Shown: piece after piece, positions 9,217 to 18,119 of the stretch
How the letters are laid out: each line of letters opens with the position of its first letter
Numbering within the stretch: the stretch's first letter is position 1
DNA from: CALJFL01 sp039964455
GTDB taxonomy: Bacteria > Pseudomonadota > Gammaproteobacteria > Pseudomonadales > Halieaceae
Reading direction: 5' to 3'
Assembly (NCBI GenBank): GCA_039964455.1
Contig: JBDVXK010000010.1
Span: 274,362 to 338,361, forward strand
Length of the DNA: 64,000 nucleotides
Made by a program: the position numbers and the translations under genes
Notes under the pieces: model-generated
The model's input: only the letters and a program-made list of their open reading frames with translations
What the model was told of the DNA's origin: nothing
Database searches by the model: none

Positions 9217-9726
9217 CTAGTTGGCTTTTTTCTTGCTGCTGGTGGATGTGCTTTTAGAGGGACGTTTCTTCGTACTCTTTTGCGCAGGGGGTGTAGATAC
9301 TTCATCCGTGGGAGAAGGTAGCGCGGCAAGGCAATTCGTACACAACAGCGTGGCGCGCGGACCCGTTGGTACACCCACAGCGGCGCGCTGGCCTAAGGGA
9401 AGAATGACGTTACACTCCTCACAAACGCCGTTCTTGTTAAGTATTATCTCCTGCCAGCCAATCACAGGTACTTCTAAGTCTTGATTAGAAGTGGCGGGAT
9501 CCCTGCCCGTTAATGCTCGTGCAATCTGTGAACTGTCGATGACCACGCCTTCTACCAGGTCGAAGGTATTCAGCAGGACATTGCGCACAATGGTAGAGAC
9601 TGACAAGCCCAGTTTTTCGGCGCGATTACGTAACTCATCATCGAGTTGCTCAGGGATCCGTGCCTGCAATACCCGATCTTTGGGTTGTTGACGTTTGTGC
9701 CTCTTTGGTTTGGTTTTATCCTGCAT
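9217..9726 (-). CDS. Ribbon-helix-helix protein with Cys4-like motif and Lys/Ser-rich tail (169 aa)
   Basis: N-terminal basic segment, then an RHH-type region (VLQARIPEQLDDELRNRAEK) followed by LGLSVSTIVRNVLL, typical of MetJ/Arc DNA-binding proteins. A middle segment has CEEC and CTNC spaced about 25 residues apart, a possible zinc-binding knuckle. The last about 30 residues are rich in Lys, Ser and Thr and likely disordered. Probably a repressor of itself and of the downstream hydrolase. A perfect inverted repeat lies 45-78 bp upstream of its start (9771-9804). Family beyond the RHH fold is not recognised. Confidence 0.7.
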   Translation of the reverse strand: MQDKTKPKRHKRQQPKDRVLQARIPEQLDDELRNRAEKLGLSVSTIVRNVLLNTFDLVEGVVIDSSQIARALTGRDPATSNQDLEVPVIGWQEIILNKNGVCEECNVILPLGQRAAVGVPTGPRATLLCTNCLAALPSPTDEVSTPPAQKSTKKRPSKSTSTSSKKKAN

Positions 9727-9770
9727 GGCCGGGCCTTAGGTACGTGTTCCGTTAGTTGGAATATAAATAC

Positions 9771-9804
9771 AATGTAATACATTTGTCAATATACGTATTA
9801 CATT
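9771..9804. promoter_or_regulatory. Inverted repeat, likely RHH operator
   Basis: AATGTAATAC (9771-9780) and GTATTACATT (9795-9804) are perfect reverse complements separated by 14 bp. The left arm overlaps the palindrome ATGTAATACAT. Position just upstream of the RHH gene suggests autoregulation (inference). Confidence 0.5.
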
Positions 9805-10036
9805 CTATTGTGGTGAAGGGGTTGCTACCTGAAGTGGTCTTTGAGAGAAAATTAGCTGCATCAATTCAATCAGGTAAAATTTAAAGTCTTCTGCTCAAAA
9901 CGCCTTTATAGCGAACCTAAGCAATCGCAGGTTAATGGCAAGTTAATTTGAGCTATCGGTTCGCGAGAACTTCCCAGAACCTATTCCGGTGTATGTTGGC
10001 TTTTAAACCAGTTAGTCAGAAATAAAGGGCTTGAAA

Positions 10037-10072
10037 TGACCGTCGGTCAGATATATATTTGACCGATGGTCA
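10037..10072. promoter_or_regulatory. Double TetR-type operator
   Basis: Two 13-bp palindromes, TGACCGTCGGTCA (10037-10049) and TGACCGATGGTCA (10060-10072), with centres 23 bp apart. This is the usual form of TetR-family operators. A closely matching pair sits at 15524-15558, so both are probably bound by the TetR protein encoded immediately downstream. Confidence 0.7.
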
Positions 10073-10139
10073 GTTATTGTTCGGGCTATTAAACAACCCT
10101 GGCATGGCAACCAAACAAAAAAGCAGTGTGGAGACACTC

Positions 10140-10808
10140 ATGAGTTCAGTCGTTGTGATTAATCAGAGGGCGAGAAGCGCAGAACAAAAGGCGCTGCGCC
10201 GGAATGCCGTACTAGAGGCCGCCGAAACCTACTTCGGTGAAGTTGGGTATGAGGCTTTTTCTATGGCTCAACTCGCCAAGAACACTGGAGTAGCCAAGGG
10301 CACACTCTATCTTTACTTCAAAACCAGGGAAGAGCTTTTCCTGACCCTTTATGAGCAGAGCTTGACTCGATGGAGCCAGGTTTTCATCGGTGATTTGTCC
10401 GATTCCATAACGAGCGAGGCATATGCCCAGGCGCTATATCGCACTGCCATCGCGGATGGCACGTTCCTGCCCTTGCTGATCAGGCTTGAGCATGTCATTG
10501 AGCACAATGTTGCGATACCCAGGCTAATCGAGTCTAAACGAGTGTTCATAAGGCAGGTGGAAGTTGTTGCGGAACCCACGTCCACTGCCCTCAAATTGAC
10601 TAAGTCGCAAGCGACAGAGGTCGTGAAAACAATGGGCGTTCTTCTGATTGGTGCGACGCGAGCTGACCAGGGCCCATCACTAAATAACGAAGAGCTGCCT
10701 GACGATGTTAAGAGCCTTATTGCAGGTTTTTCGTCTGAGCCTCTCTTCGTTAAGAATGCCGTTCGAATCATAGAAGGCATACGCGCGGAAGTGGCATCCA
10801 ATCCCTAA
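10140..10808 (+). CDS. TetR/AcrR-family regulator
   Basis: N-terminal helix-turn-helix: VLEAAETYFGEVGYEAFSMA then AKNTGVAKGTLYLYFKTREELF, a classic TetR domain; the C-terminal half is a ligand-binding helical domain. Start chosen at ATG 10140, because GGAG stands six bases before it; ATG 10104 is a weaker in-frame alternative, and an in-frame TTG at 10059 lies inside the operator and is unlikely. Probably represses itself and the following aldehyde dehydrogenase cluster, and also the FAH/MFS genes that carry the matching operator. The inducer is unknown. Confidence 0.85.
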   Translation: MSSVVVINQRARSAEQKALRRNAVLEAAETYFGEVGYEAFSMAQLAKNTGVAKGTLYLYFKTREELFLTLYEQSLTRWSQVFIGDLSDSITSEAYAQALYRTAIADGTFLPLLIRLEHVIEHNVAIPRLIESKRVFIRQVEVVAEPTSTALKLTKSQATEVVKTMGVLLIGATRADQGPSLNNEELPDDVKSLIAGFSSEPLFVKNAVRIIEGIRAEVASNP

Positions 10809-10877
10809 CTAAATCTAAGCCAATCCTTATGCAAACTACCAAACAGAACAAACGCTGAGCGACGTAGGAGAGACATT

Positions 10878-12338
10878 ATGGGCATAGCAGAGCACGACAA
10901 CATCACTGATCTAGAGCTTCAGAACCTGAGAGCATTAGTTGACCGACAGCGAAGCGCCTTTCGTGCTGAAGGCGAGGTTACCTATTCAACTCGAATTGAC
11001 CGCCTAAAAAGACTCAAAGCATTGATTATTGAGAACAAGAGTGAGTTTGCGACAACAACCAAACGCGAATTCAATGGCGCAAGATCCTATGAATTCAGCC
11101 TATTTTCGGAGTACGCGTCAAAGGTCGAAGCAATCGACTATACAATCGAACATCTAAAGCATTGGATGAAACCTGAAAAGAGAAAAACCAATAAACCGAT
11201 GAATTTGCTTAGGGGAAAAAGCCAGGTCAGGTACTTTCCTAAAGGCGTCGTTGGAATCATTTCTCCCTGGAACCTACCCTTCGGCCTGACTGTTTCACCA
11301 CTGACAAGCGCGCTGGCTGCCGGTAACCGCGCATTATTGAAACCCTCAGAGTACGTGCCTGAGACAGCAGCACTGTTTGCTGAGGTTGTGCCCAAATATT
11401 TCTCACAAGATGAGGTGGCCGTTGTAACTGGCGGCGTAGATATCAGTCAAAAATTCGCGGAGCTGCCTTTCGATCATCTGCTGTTTACTGGGTCCACGCG
11501 TGTTGGTGCTCAGGTGATGCAGGCGGCATCGAAAAACCTGGTACCCGTGACGCTAGAACTGGGCGGCAAGTCACCTGTCATCATCGGCCGCAGTGCAAAG
11601 CTTGATCTTGCGGGAACACGTCTGGCATTCGGTAAGCTTTTAAATGGCGGTCAACTGTGTCTATCGCCAGACTACGTCCTCGTGCCGAAGGAGTTGGAAG
11701 AGCAGCTCATTGCACGTGTAACGCACGAAGTGCAATCAATGTACCCCAACATAACTGAAAATTCCGATTACGCTGGTGTTTTCGACGAGAAACAGTTCAC
11801 CAGGTTGCAGAACTACATTGATGACGCAGTTGCCAAAGGCGCTAAGCTCACGATTGTAGGCGCTGACAAGACCCGTGCTTCCAAAGACAATCGTCGCATG
11901 CCTTTACACATTCTCCAAAACGTAAACGAAAGCATGCAGATCATGCACGAGGAAATTTTTGGTCCCGTTCTCCCGATCATGACTTATGGTGAAATCACTG
12001 AGGTTCCAGATAAGGTTGAACCCCGCAGAAACCCACTGGCTTTGTACTACTTTGGCAAAGATAAAAAGGAGCAGGAGTACATACTGAGTCACGTGCCAAG
12101 TGGTGGCGTTTGTATCAATGACATTACGCTTCACTACGTGCAAGAGGATCTACCATTTGGCGGTGTTGGTGCGTCTGGCATGGGCGCCTATCACGGTCCC
12201 GAAGGATTTAGAGGTATGAGTCACGCACGAGCGATCTACAGTCAAACTATGATTGATGTGTTGCCTATCATTGGCGCACGTCCACCCTTTGGCGAAAAGT
12301 TTCGAAAACGAATAAGCAAAACTCTTGGCGCAATCTGA
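10878..12338 (+). CDS. Aldehyde dehydrogenase, coniferyl-aldehyde-dehydrogenase-like (486 aa)
   Basis: NAD(P)-dependent aldehyde dehydrogenase. Visible motifs: GVVGIISPWNLPF (cofactor strand), LLFTGSTRVG, the general-base LELGGKSP and the catalytic Cys in GGQLCLSPDYV. The overall pattern, with NGARSYEFSLFSE near the start, is closest to the coniferyl aldehyde dehydrogenase subgroup. It would oxidise an aldehyde intermediate to an acid in the cytoplasm. GGAGAG precedes the ATG. First structural gene after the TetR gene (69 bp), followed by a CurA-type reductase; likely one regulon. Confidence 0.88.
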   Translation: MGIAEHDNITDLELQNLRALVDRQRSAFRAEGEVTYSTRIDRLKRLKALIIENKSEFATTTKREFNGARSYEFSLFSEYASKVEAIDYTIEHLKHWMKPEKRKTNKPMNLLRGKSQVRYFPKGVVGIISPWNLPFGLTVSPLTSALAAGNRALLKPSEYVPETAALFAEVVPKYFSQDEVAVVTGGVDISQKFAELPFDHLLFTGSTRVGAQVMQAASKNLVPVTLELGGKSPVIIGRSAKLDLAGTRLAFGKLLNGGQLCLSPDYVLVPKELEEQLIARVTHEVQSMYPNITENSDYAGVFDEKQFTRLQNYIDDAVAKGAKLTIVGADKTRASKDNRRMPLHILQNVNESMQIMHEEIFGPVLPIMTYGEITEVPDKVEPRRNPLALYYFGKDKKEQEYILSHVPSGGVCINDITLHYVQEDLPFGGVGASGMGAYHGPEGFRGMSHARAIYSQTMIDVLPIIGARPPFGEKFRKRISKTLGAI

Positions 12339-12464
12339 ATATAAGGTCTGAGTATTATTGTGCGCGCTACACCGTTTAGGCTCCGGTCCAACGCCAGAGT
12401 ATTGATGTGGCCTGACTCAGCCATGACGAATAGTCGCGCCTATTCCTTGAGAGGAGAAGAACAT

Positions 12465-12494
12465 ATGAATAAATCAGCGGGAGCATTATCGTGA
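12465..12494 (+). CDS. Possible 9-codon leader peptide
   Basis: ATG at 12465 follows a very strong Shine-Dalgarno (gagaggagaagaac) and encodes MNKSAGALS. Its TGA stop overlaps the GTG start of the reductase gene as GTGA (4-bp overlap). It is too short to judge by composition. Its role would be translational coupling, or it is merely the ribosome landing site for the next gene. Confidence 0.35.
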   Translation: MNKSAGALS

Positions 12495-13501
12495 CAATTA
12501 ATCGCCAATGGTTGTTGGCTGAACGACCTGCAGGAATGGTTGGTCCGCACAACTTTAAGTACGTTGAAACCCCGATTCCTGAACCCAAAAATGAAGAGGT
12601 TCTGGTAAAGAATCTATACCTTTCATTTGATCCCGCGCAGCGAAACTGGATGGTTGATCGCAAGGCGTATCTACCGCCAGTGGCCATCGGAGATCCCATG
12701 CGGGCGGCTTCTGTTGGAGAGGTAATAGATTCGCGGCATGCGGATTATCAAGTGGGCGATCTGGTACAAACGACCGGGTATTGGCAGGATTATGTAGTTG
12801 CGGCTCCCGGTGAGGGCCCAATGGGTTTGGTCAAATTGCCACCAGGTGTCTCGCCTGAAATGATGTTGTCTGTGCTCGGTATAACTGGACTTACGGCGTA
12901 TTTTGGCTTGCTGGAGATTGGCCAGCCTAAAGCCGGTGACACAGTTCTTGTTTCTGGTGCTGCAGGTTCTACTGGCTCGTTTGTTGGTCAGATCGCCAAA
13001 ATTAAGGGTTGCCGTGTTGTAGGTATTGCTGGTGGCCCAGATAAATGTAAATGGTTAAAGGAGACCGCCGGCTTCGACGCCGTGATCGACTATAAGAATG
13101 AGGATGTTAATGCGCAAATTGCGCATCACTGCCCCGACAAGTGGGACGTATTCTTCGATAACGTAGGCGGCGGTATCCTCGAGGCGGCGCTGGATCACGT
13201 TAATATGCGTTCTCGGATTGTTTTATGCGGGAGTATCTCTGCTTATAACGCTACCGAACCCATGCCCGGCCCCTCAAACCTATCGAACCTGACCATTAAC
13301 CGAGCAAGAATGGAGGGCTTCGTTATTCTGGATTATATGCCACGAGCGATGGAAGCCATTCAAGAGTTAATGGCGTGGGTTTCATCAGGCCAGTTGATTT
13401 ACCAGGTCGACGTACAGGAAGGCTTTGAAAATATCCCCGCCACCTTACAACGTCTTTACACCGGGAAAAATCTTGGCAAACAACTACTCAAAATAGGCTA
13501 A
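12491..13501 (+). CDS. Zinc-independent MDR NAD(P)H oxidoreductase, CurA/PTGR-like
   Basis: Medium-chain dehydrogenase/reductase of the leukotriene-B4-dehydrogenase/CurA type. It has NLYLSFDPAQRNWM near residue 40, the Rossmann motif VLVSGAAGSTGSFVGQIAK and DVFFDNVGGGILEAAL. These enzymes reduce the double bond of alpha,beta-unsaturated ketones or aldehydes with NADPH. The start is GTG, overlapping a nine-codon upstream ORF. With the aldehyde dehydrogenase it suggests handling of an enal/enone substrate (inference). Confidence 0.87.
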   Translation: MTINRQWLLAERPAGMVGPHNFKYVETPIPEPKNEEVLVKNLYLSFDPAQRNWMVDRKAYLPPVAIGDPMRAASVGEVIDSRHADYQVGDLVQTTGYWQDYVVAAPGEGPMGLVKLPPGVSPEMMLSVLGITGLTAYFGLLEIGQPKAGDTVLVSGAAGSTGSFVGQIAKIKGCRVVGIAGGPDKCKWLKETAGFDAVIDYKNEDVNAQIAHHCPDKWDVFFDNVGGGILEAALDHVNMRSRIVLCGSISAYNATEPMPGPSNLSNLTINRARMEGFVILDYMPRAMEAIQELMAWVSSGQLIYQVDVQEGFENIPATLQRLYTGKNLGKQLLKIG

Positions 13502-13523
13502 TAGAGAAAAATAAGGCATTCCA

Positions 13524-14111
13524 ATGACACACATCACACCCAAGTCGCGCGTTGAGTTACCCGAGTTAGAACCGATGTTTCAAATGGTAGAGTCAGCGAT
13601 GGGCTTTCTGCCAACATCCATGCTCACAATGGCGCACTGGCCAGAATTAACTCAGGCGTTCGGGGGGCTTGGCGCAACGGTTCTGCACAGCGGTGAATTG
13701 AACGGTGGGCTTAAACAAATGATTGCCTTCGCGGTGAGTAACGCAGCGGGTTGCCGTTATTGCCAAGCACATACTGCTAACGCAGCAGAAAAAAACGATG
13801 TTAGCTCAGAGAAAATACAGGCGATTTTTGAGTTTGAGAGCAGCGACTTATTTTCGGATCAGGAGAAAGCGGCGCTGCGAGTTGCAGTGCATGCTGGCAT
13901 GGTACCCAATGCCGTAGAAGCTGAGCACATGAGTGAGTTATTGGAACACTTTAGTGAGAAGCAGGCGATCGAAGTTGTGGCCGTAATTTCACTGTTTGGT
14001 TTTCTGAATCGTTGGAACGACACAATGGCAACCACGTTAGAAAGTTCTCCCAAGAGCTTTGCAGCGGAACAGCTTGCTTCGCAAGGTTGGGTTGCAGGCA
14101 AGCACGAATAA
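13524..14111 (+). CDS. Carboxymuconolactone decarboxylase/AhpD-family protein
   Basis: Helical CMD/AhpD-fold protein. The signature CRYCQAHTANAA (CxxCxxxH, around residues 73-80) is the redox-active centre of AhpD-like alkylhydroperoxidases, so a peroxidase/redox role is likelier than lactone decarboxylation. 195 aa is normal for the single-domain form. It lies 22 bp after the reductase and 61 bp before the alpha/beta hydrolase, in one apparent operon. Confidence 0.85.
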   Translation: MTHITPKSRVELPELEPMFQMVESAMGFLPTSMLTMAHWPELTQAFGGLGATVLHSGELNGGLKQMIAFAVSNAAGCRYCQAHTANAAEKNDVSSEKIQAIFEFESSDLFSDQEKAALRVAVHAGMVPNAVEAEHMSELLEHFSEKQAIEVVAVISLFGFLNRWNDTMATTLESSPKSFAAEQLASQGWVAGKHE

Positions 14112-14172
14112 CCACTGCTCGATGGCACGTGCAACGGTAGCTAGGCTCCAACTACCTTGAAAGAGAAGTCAT

Positions 14173-15117
14173 ATGAAGAAACTCAATTTCTACGATCAAC
14201 TCAACGCAGCCGCGCTGCTCTTGGTGTCACCCGAATGGAGAAAAGTTAAAGCAGCCCGTAAGGCGGCCGTGTCGTTTGAGACGCCGGATGTCGCTATTCC
14301 AACCGAAACCCGGACGATAGCGGGCCGCAAACTTCGCCTTGCTGAAGCCGGGCCAGCCGATGCTCCGCTCGTGGTATTACTCAGCCCGTTTCCAGAAAGC
14401 ATCCTGAGTTTTACAGGTTCCTGGGAAGCGCTGACAGAGAAATGTCGGGTAGTTGCCATCGACCTTCCGGGGTTTGGTGCTTCCGAAGGTGACCGAAAGG
14501 ATATGTCACCCACTGCTCAGGGCGCTCACCTTGCTGCGATCTTTGATGAGCTTGACCTGAATAATATTAATCTTGTCGCGCCTGATGTGGGAATGGCAGC
14601 AGCGCTCGCTTATGTACTCAACCATAAACATCGCGTGACAAGTTTAGCGGTTGGGCATGGCCTCGGTGCGCCCGGCCCATTCAAACTGGCATTTATGATT
14701 AGCATGTTGGCCAAATTTGGTTTCATGCGTTTCACAACTGGCTTGTTAGGTGCCGGGCCACTCATCGCTTTCTCGTCCAAACTTGGAGCGATCCGTCATC
14801 GGGCCAACGCTAAGCAAATAGATGATTATAAACGGGCTTACTCGGGGCGAGCCGCTGAGGTGGTTTACTGGTTCAAGGACTTCCGTTCCAAAGCCGCAGA
14901 GCTGGCTGGTCGGTTGAAGGAAGTCGATGTGCCGACATTGGTTTTCTGGGGCGAGCTTGATGTTCTTTTTGACGTCAGTAATGCCGAGTATCTCGATGCA
15001 GCCCTGCCGCAAAGCAAGTTACAGGTTCTACCTGAAGCAGGTCATCTTTCTTGGGCTGATCAACCAGAATTATTCGCCGATATGATTATTGATTGGGTAG
15101 ACGCTGCACATAAATAA
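14173..15117 (+). CDS. Alpha/beta hydrolase with Asp nucleophile position (314 aa)
   Basis: Alpha/beta-hydrolase fold: VVLLSPFPESILSF (oxyanion loop), VVAIDLPGFGASEG, nucleophile elbow LVAPDVGMAAALAY, TLVFWGELDVLFD (acid) and EAGHLSWADQPE (His). The residue at the nucleophile position is Asp, as in haloalkane dehalogenases and epoxide hydrolases, rather than Ser. The usual dehalogenase HGNP/HDWG motifs are absent, so an epoxide or lactone substrate is as likely. N-terminus LNAAALLLVSPEWR may be an amphipathic or signal-like segment. Last gene of the TetR-linked operon. Confidence 0.75.
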   Translation: MKKLNFYDQLNAAALLLVSPEWRKVKAARKAAVSFETPDVAIPTETRTIAGRKLRLAEAGPADAPLVVLLSPFPESILSFTGSWEALTEKCRVVAIDLPGFGASEGDRKDMSPTAQGAHLAAIFDELDLNNINLVAPDVGMAAALAYVLNHKHRVTSLAVGHGLGAPGPFKLAFMISMLAKFGFMRFTTGLLGAGPLIAFSSKLGAIRHRANAKQIDDYKRAYSGRAAEVVYWFKDFRSKAAELAGRLKEVDVPTLVFWGELDVLFDVSNAEYLDAALPQSKLQVLPEAGHLSWADQPELFADMIIDWVDAAHK

Positions 15118-15126
15118 GTTGTGCTT

Positions 15127-15420
15127 TTACACCTCTAAGCCCTTCACAAGGATGGAGTTTGCTGTACTTCCGGCATCGCGGTGTTTCGCTATAGCTTGGT
15201 AGTCATCAGATGTCATCCAAGCTAAAGCAGATTCTTTTGATGGGAACTCAATAATTACCGACCTTGTATCATCCCACTCACCCGCCAATACCATGGGATC
15301 TTCGTCCACACTCAACATCTTGCCATCGAACTTTTCGAACACCTCTGTGAAACCAGCTGAGTATGTATCGTATTCACTACGATCATGTATTTTGAATCTG
15401 GCAATTATATAAACGGACAT
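15127..15420 (-). CDS. DUF1330-family protein (97 aa)
   Basis: Small dimeric alpha/beta-barrel protein: VYIIARFKIHDRSEYDTY at the start and VIIEFPSKESALAWMTSDDY in the middle, the DUF1330 pattern. Biochemical function is not established for the family. It converges on the hydrolase gene (9 bp apart) and is transcribed away from the operator pair at 15524-15558, so it is likely in the same TetR regulon. Confidence 0.85.
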   Translation of the reverse strand: MSVYIIARFKIHDRSEYDTYSAGFTEVFEKFDGKMLSVDEDPMVLAGEWDDTRSVIIEFPSKESALAWMTSDDYQAIAKHRDAGSTANSILVKGLEV

Positions 15421-15523
15421 CCTTTCTACTCCTGATCTTATTTTGAGCAGCGATCACTAGCTAAATGAACAGCGCGTTGATTGTTCTGTTTATTTTGCGG
15501 TTAACGCCAATTAGACATTGAAT

Positions 15524-15558
15524 TGACTGTCAGTCATTTATATACTGACCGCCGGTCA
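15524..15558. promoter_or_regulatory. Second double TetR-type operator
   Basis: TGACTGTCAGTCA (15524-15536) and TGACCGCCGGTCA (15546-15558) are each perfect odd-length palindromes, centres 22 bp apart. Same architecture as 10037-10072. Located in the 344-bp divergent gap between the DUF1330 and FAH genes. Nothing else was recognised in that gap. Confidence 0.7.
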
Positions 15559-15764
15559 TTTAAGTTTTTACAGTCTATGGTTTATTTCCATGTAAGACAA
15601 CCCTGCACCGATTGGCATACCTCTGGTGAATAGCGAGATGTAGAAATGAAAGCGTGTTTTAGCTCTGGTATTAGCATGGATCTCACTCATATACGTTGCC
15701 AATGTAGTAATACCCCGTTCGACATTTATCGGCTCAAATTACAAACTGTATTGGGAATCTTCTT

Positions 15765-16721
15765 ATGAAATTACTCACGTTCGAACAGGAGGGTTCTGAA
15801 TATCTGGGCGCTTTGACTGAAACCGGTGTAGTTAACTTGAGTGCCGCTGCGCCCCAGGATATGGCCTACTCTTCAATGCAACACTTGATCGAGGCAGGGC
15901 AACCTGCTCTTGATCGGGCGTATGCATTGCTTGCATCAAGTTCGGTCACAATACCCGTTGATCAGGTGAAATGGTTAGCGCCACTCCCTGTACCTGCACA
16001 AATACGAGACTGCTTGGGTTTTGAAGAGCACTTAAAAAACTCTTTTGAAAGTGCAATCAAGTTGAACGCCATGGCTATGGATGACCCCGTTAAAGCTGAA
16101 AAAGAATTGCGGGCCAGTGGCCGATTTGCAGTGCCCGAGATCTGGTACCAGCAGCCTCTCTACTACAAAGCGAACCGGTTTTCTGTCGCACCCAGTGGCA
16201 AAGATATTGTGTGGCCCGAGTACTCTGAGGTGATGGATTTTGAACTAGAAATAGCCTGTGTCATTGGTAAAAAGGGTAGAGACATTAGTAAAGGTAACGC
16301 TGACAACCATATATTTGGATATACAATTTATAATGATTTCTCGGCGCGAGACGCGCAAATGCTCGAGTCTCCAGGGATGCTTGGGCCAGCTAAAAGCAAA
16401 GATTTTGACGATTCAGTAATTCTCGGGCCAGTTATTGTCACCAAGGATGAGATCGAAGATCCCTACAATTTGCGCATGCAAGCTCGCGTGAATGGAGAGA
16501 CGTGGTGCGACAGCAATAGCAACACAATCTATTGGAAGTTCTCAGATATGATCACGCATATCAGTAAGGGTGAGACTATTCATCCCGGGGAGGTGATTGG
16601 CTCAGGCACCGTGGGTTTTGGCTGTGGTTTAGAGCACCTGCACTTTTTGAACGACGGCGATCTTGTTGAGCTAGAAGTCGAAAAAATAGGCGTAATTTCG
16701 AACAAAGTGATAAGGCGGTAG
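15765..16721 (+). CDS. Fumarylacetoacetate-hydrolase-family protein (318 aa)
   Basis: FAH-family C-C hydrolase/isomerase/hydratase. Metal-binding residues are visible in EVMDFELEIACVIGK (E-x-E) and SKDFDDSVILGP (Asp), and the C-terminal GSGTVGFGCGLEH loop is typical. The N-terminal about 80 residues form the small FAH_N-like domain. Members hydrolyse or decarboxylate 3-ketoacids from aromatic or alicyclic ring opening in the cytoplasm. Its stop overlaps the MFS start by one base. Probably under TetR control through the operator upstream. Confidence 0.87.
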   Translation: MKLLTFEQEGSEYLGALTETGVVNLSAAAPQDMAYSSMQHLIEAGQPALDRAYALLASSSVTIPVDQVKWLAPLPVPAQIRDCLGFEEHLKNSFESAIKLNAMAMDDPVKAEKELRASGRFAVPEIWYQQPLYYKANRFSVAPSGKDIVWPEYSEVMDFELEIACVIGKKGRDISKGNADNHIFGYTIYNDFSARDAQMLESPGMLGPAKSKDFDDSVILGPVIVTKDEIEDPYNLRMQARVNGETWCDSNSNTIYWKFSDMITHISKGETIHPGEVIGSGTVGFGCGLEHLHFLNDGDLVELEVEKIGVISNKVIRR

Positions 16722-17950
16722 TGCGGGTGAATAGTCGAGAACATCAAAAACATGTTGATCAAAATGCCGGCAGTGAGTTCTCTCGCCATTGGCTTTTAGT
16801 GTTGGTGTGTGCGGCAGGGATCGGTGTGGGTGTCTCCGCACTTCCTTTTTATACGCAAGGAATATTTATCGAAGCGTGGATCGCGGACTTTGGCTGGACG
16901 AGGTCTCAAGCCTCTCTCGGCATTCTGGGATCGACACTGGCTCTCGCCGGAGTATTGCCTTTCATCGGCTTAATCGTAGATCGCTACGGGCTGGTAACGC
17001 CCGTCATGATTTCCTTATTGGGCCTGACAGTCGCCTACGTACTATTAGGACTGTTTGTTCAGTCCATCGGTACCTTTGTAATATTGGCAATGCTGCAGGC
17101 CATACTGGGTAGTGCATCGTCACCATTGGCATACACGCGCGCGATCAATACTGTTTTCGATAAACAACGAGGATTAGCTCTTGGTATTGCTCTGTCGGGG
17201 GCAGGTGTAGCAGCCATGTTTGGACCTATCTTGATTAGTAAGGCTATCGCCGCGTTCGGCTGGCGAGGTGCTTACTTCGTGATGGCCATATTCACCTTCG
17301 TGGTGGGCGGGGTCATCGTTGCCGTCTTGTCGCGCCTCAATGGCGCTAAAAAAACGGTGAATATCGATACGGAGGCGGCCAGTAAAGAATTCAAGATCGC
17401 AAAGGTAAGTAGTACATATTGGACAATTATGGCCGCGATTTTTTCCCTGTCTCTGGGGCTTGGCGGGTTGATGATTCATTTTGTACCGATTCTGCTCGAG
17501 GTTGGATTCACGACAAGTGGCGCGGCCAAGATTGCAGGTGTTATTGGTATTGCCGTTGTCCTGGGTCGACTCTTGGTAGGCTTTGCTGTTGATCGCATCT
17601 TTGCTCCTCGAGTGGCAATTGCTATTCTCCTGGCCTGTATTTGTGGCGTTCTGGCTTTGGCGACACTAGGCTCAGTAGTCGCTGTGCCGGCCGCATTTGT
17701 TATAGGGTTTTCAGTAGGCGCCGAAGTTGATTTGATTGGCTATCTGGTTGCTAGATACTTCGGAATACATGCATATGGGCAGATATACGGCAGACAGTAC
17801 TCGGCATTTTTGATCGCGACTGGCCTTGGTCCGGTGATTTTCGGTGCGGTTCGTGACGTGTACGGTAGTTATACAGCGTCGTTATTTTTGGCTGCTACCT
17901 TTATCTTGGTATCGGCGACTTTGTTCGCAAGGCTACCAAAATTCAAATAG
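16721..17950 (+). CDS. MFS transporter (409 aa)
   Basis: Twelve-helix-type major facilitator protein of the inner membrane. Hydrophobic segments begin at residue about 22 (LLVLVCAAGIGVGVSALPF). The loop GLIVDRYGLVTPV corresponds to the MFS A-motif between helices 2 and 3, and GFAVDRIFAPRVA is its repeat in the second half. Resembles oxalate/formate-antiporter-type monocarboxylate carriers. GTG start overlaps the FAH stop (TAGTG); a second GTG six bases later is possible. Likely imports the substrate degraded by this cluster. Confidence 0.87.
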   Translation: MRVNSREHQKHVDQNAGSEFSRHWLLVLVCAAGIGVGVSALPFYTQGIFIEAWIADFGWTRSQASLGILGSTLALAGVLPFIGLIVDRYGLVTPVMISLLGLTVAYVLLGLFVQSIGTFVILAMLQAILGSASSPLAYTRAINTVFDKQRGLALGIALSGAGVAAMFGPILISKAIAAFGWRGAYFVMAIFTFVVGGVIVAVLSRLNGAKKTVNIDTEAASKEFKIAKVSSTYWTIMAAIFSLSLGLGGLMIHFVPILLEVGFTTSGAAKIAGVIGIAVVLGRLLVGFAVDRIFAPRVAIAILLACICGVLALATLGSVVAVPAAFVIGFSVGAEVDLIGYLVARYFGIHAYGQIYGRQYSAFLIATGLGPVIFGAVRDVYGSYTASLFLAATFILVSATLFARLPKFK

Positions 17951-18119
17951 TAGCGGTACGTCGTCAGACCATAGTGAACCTGCGTGGTATCAGCCGGCAC
18001 GGTACCAAATGCACGTATTTACTGTGGTAGGACGCCACACAAAATAGTGGTCGCACGAGAGAAATCCAAAGAGGGCTGGTATCGACGAGTTAAAGCATTT
18101 GCTTTGATCAATTCCCGTC

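Noticed and set aside
10059..10139. Longer TetR start at TTG 10059
   Set aside because: It would place the start codon inside the operator palindrome. ATG 10140 has a good ribosome site and gives a normal TetR length.
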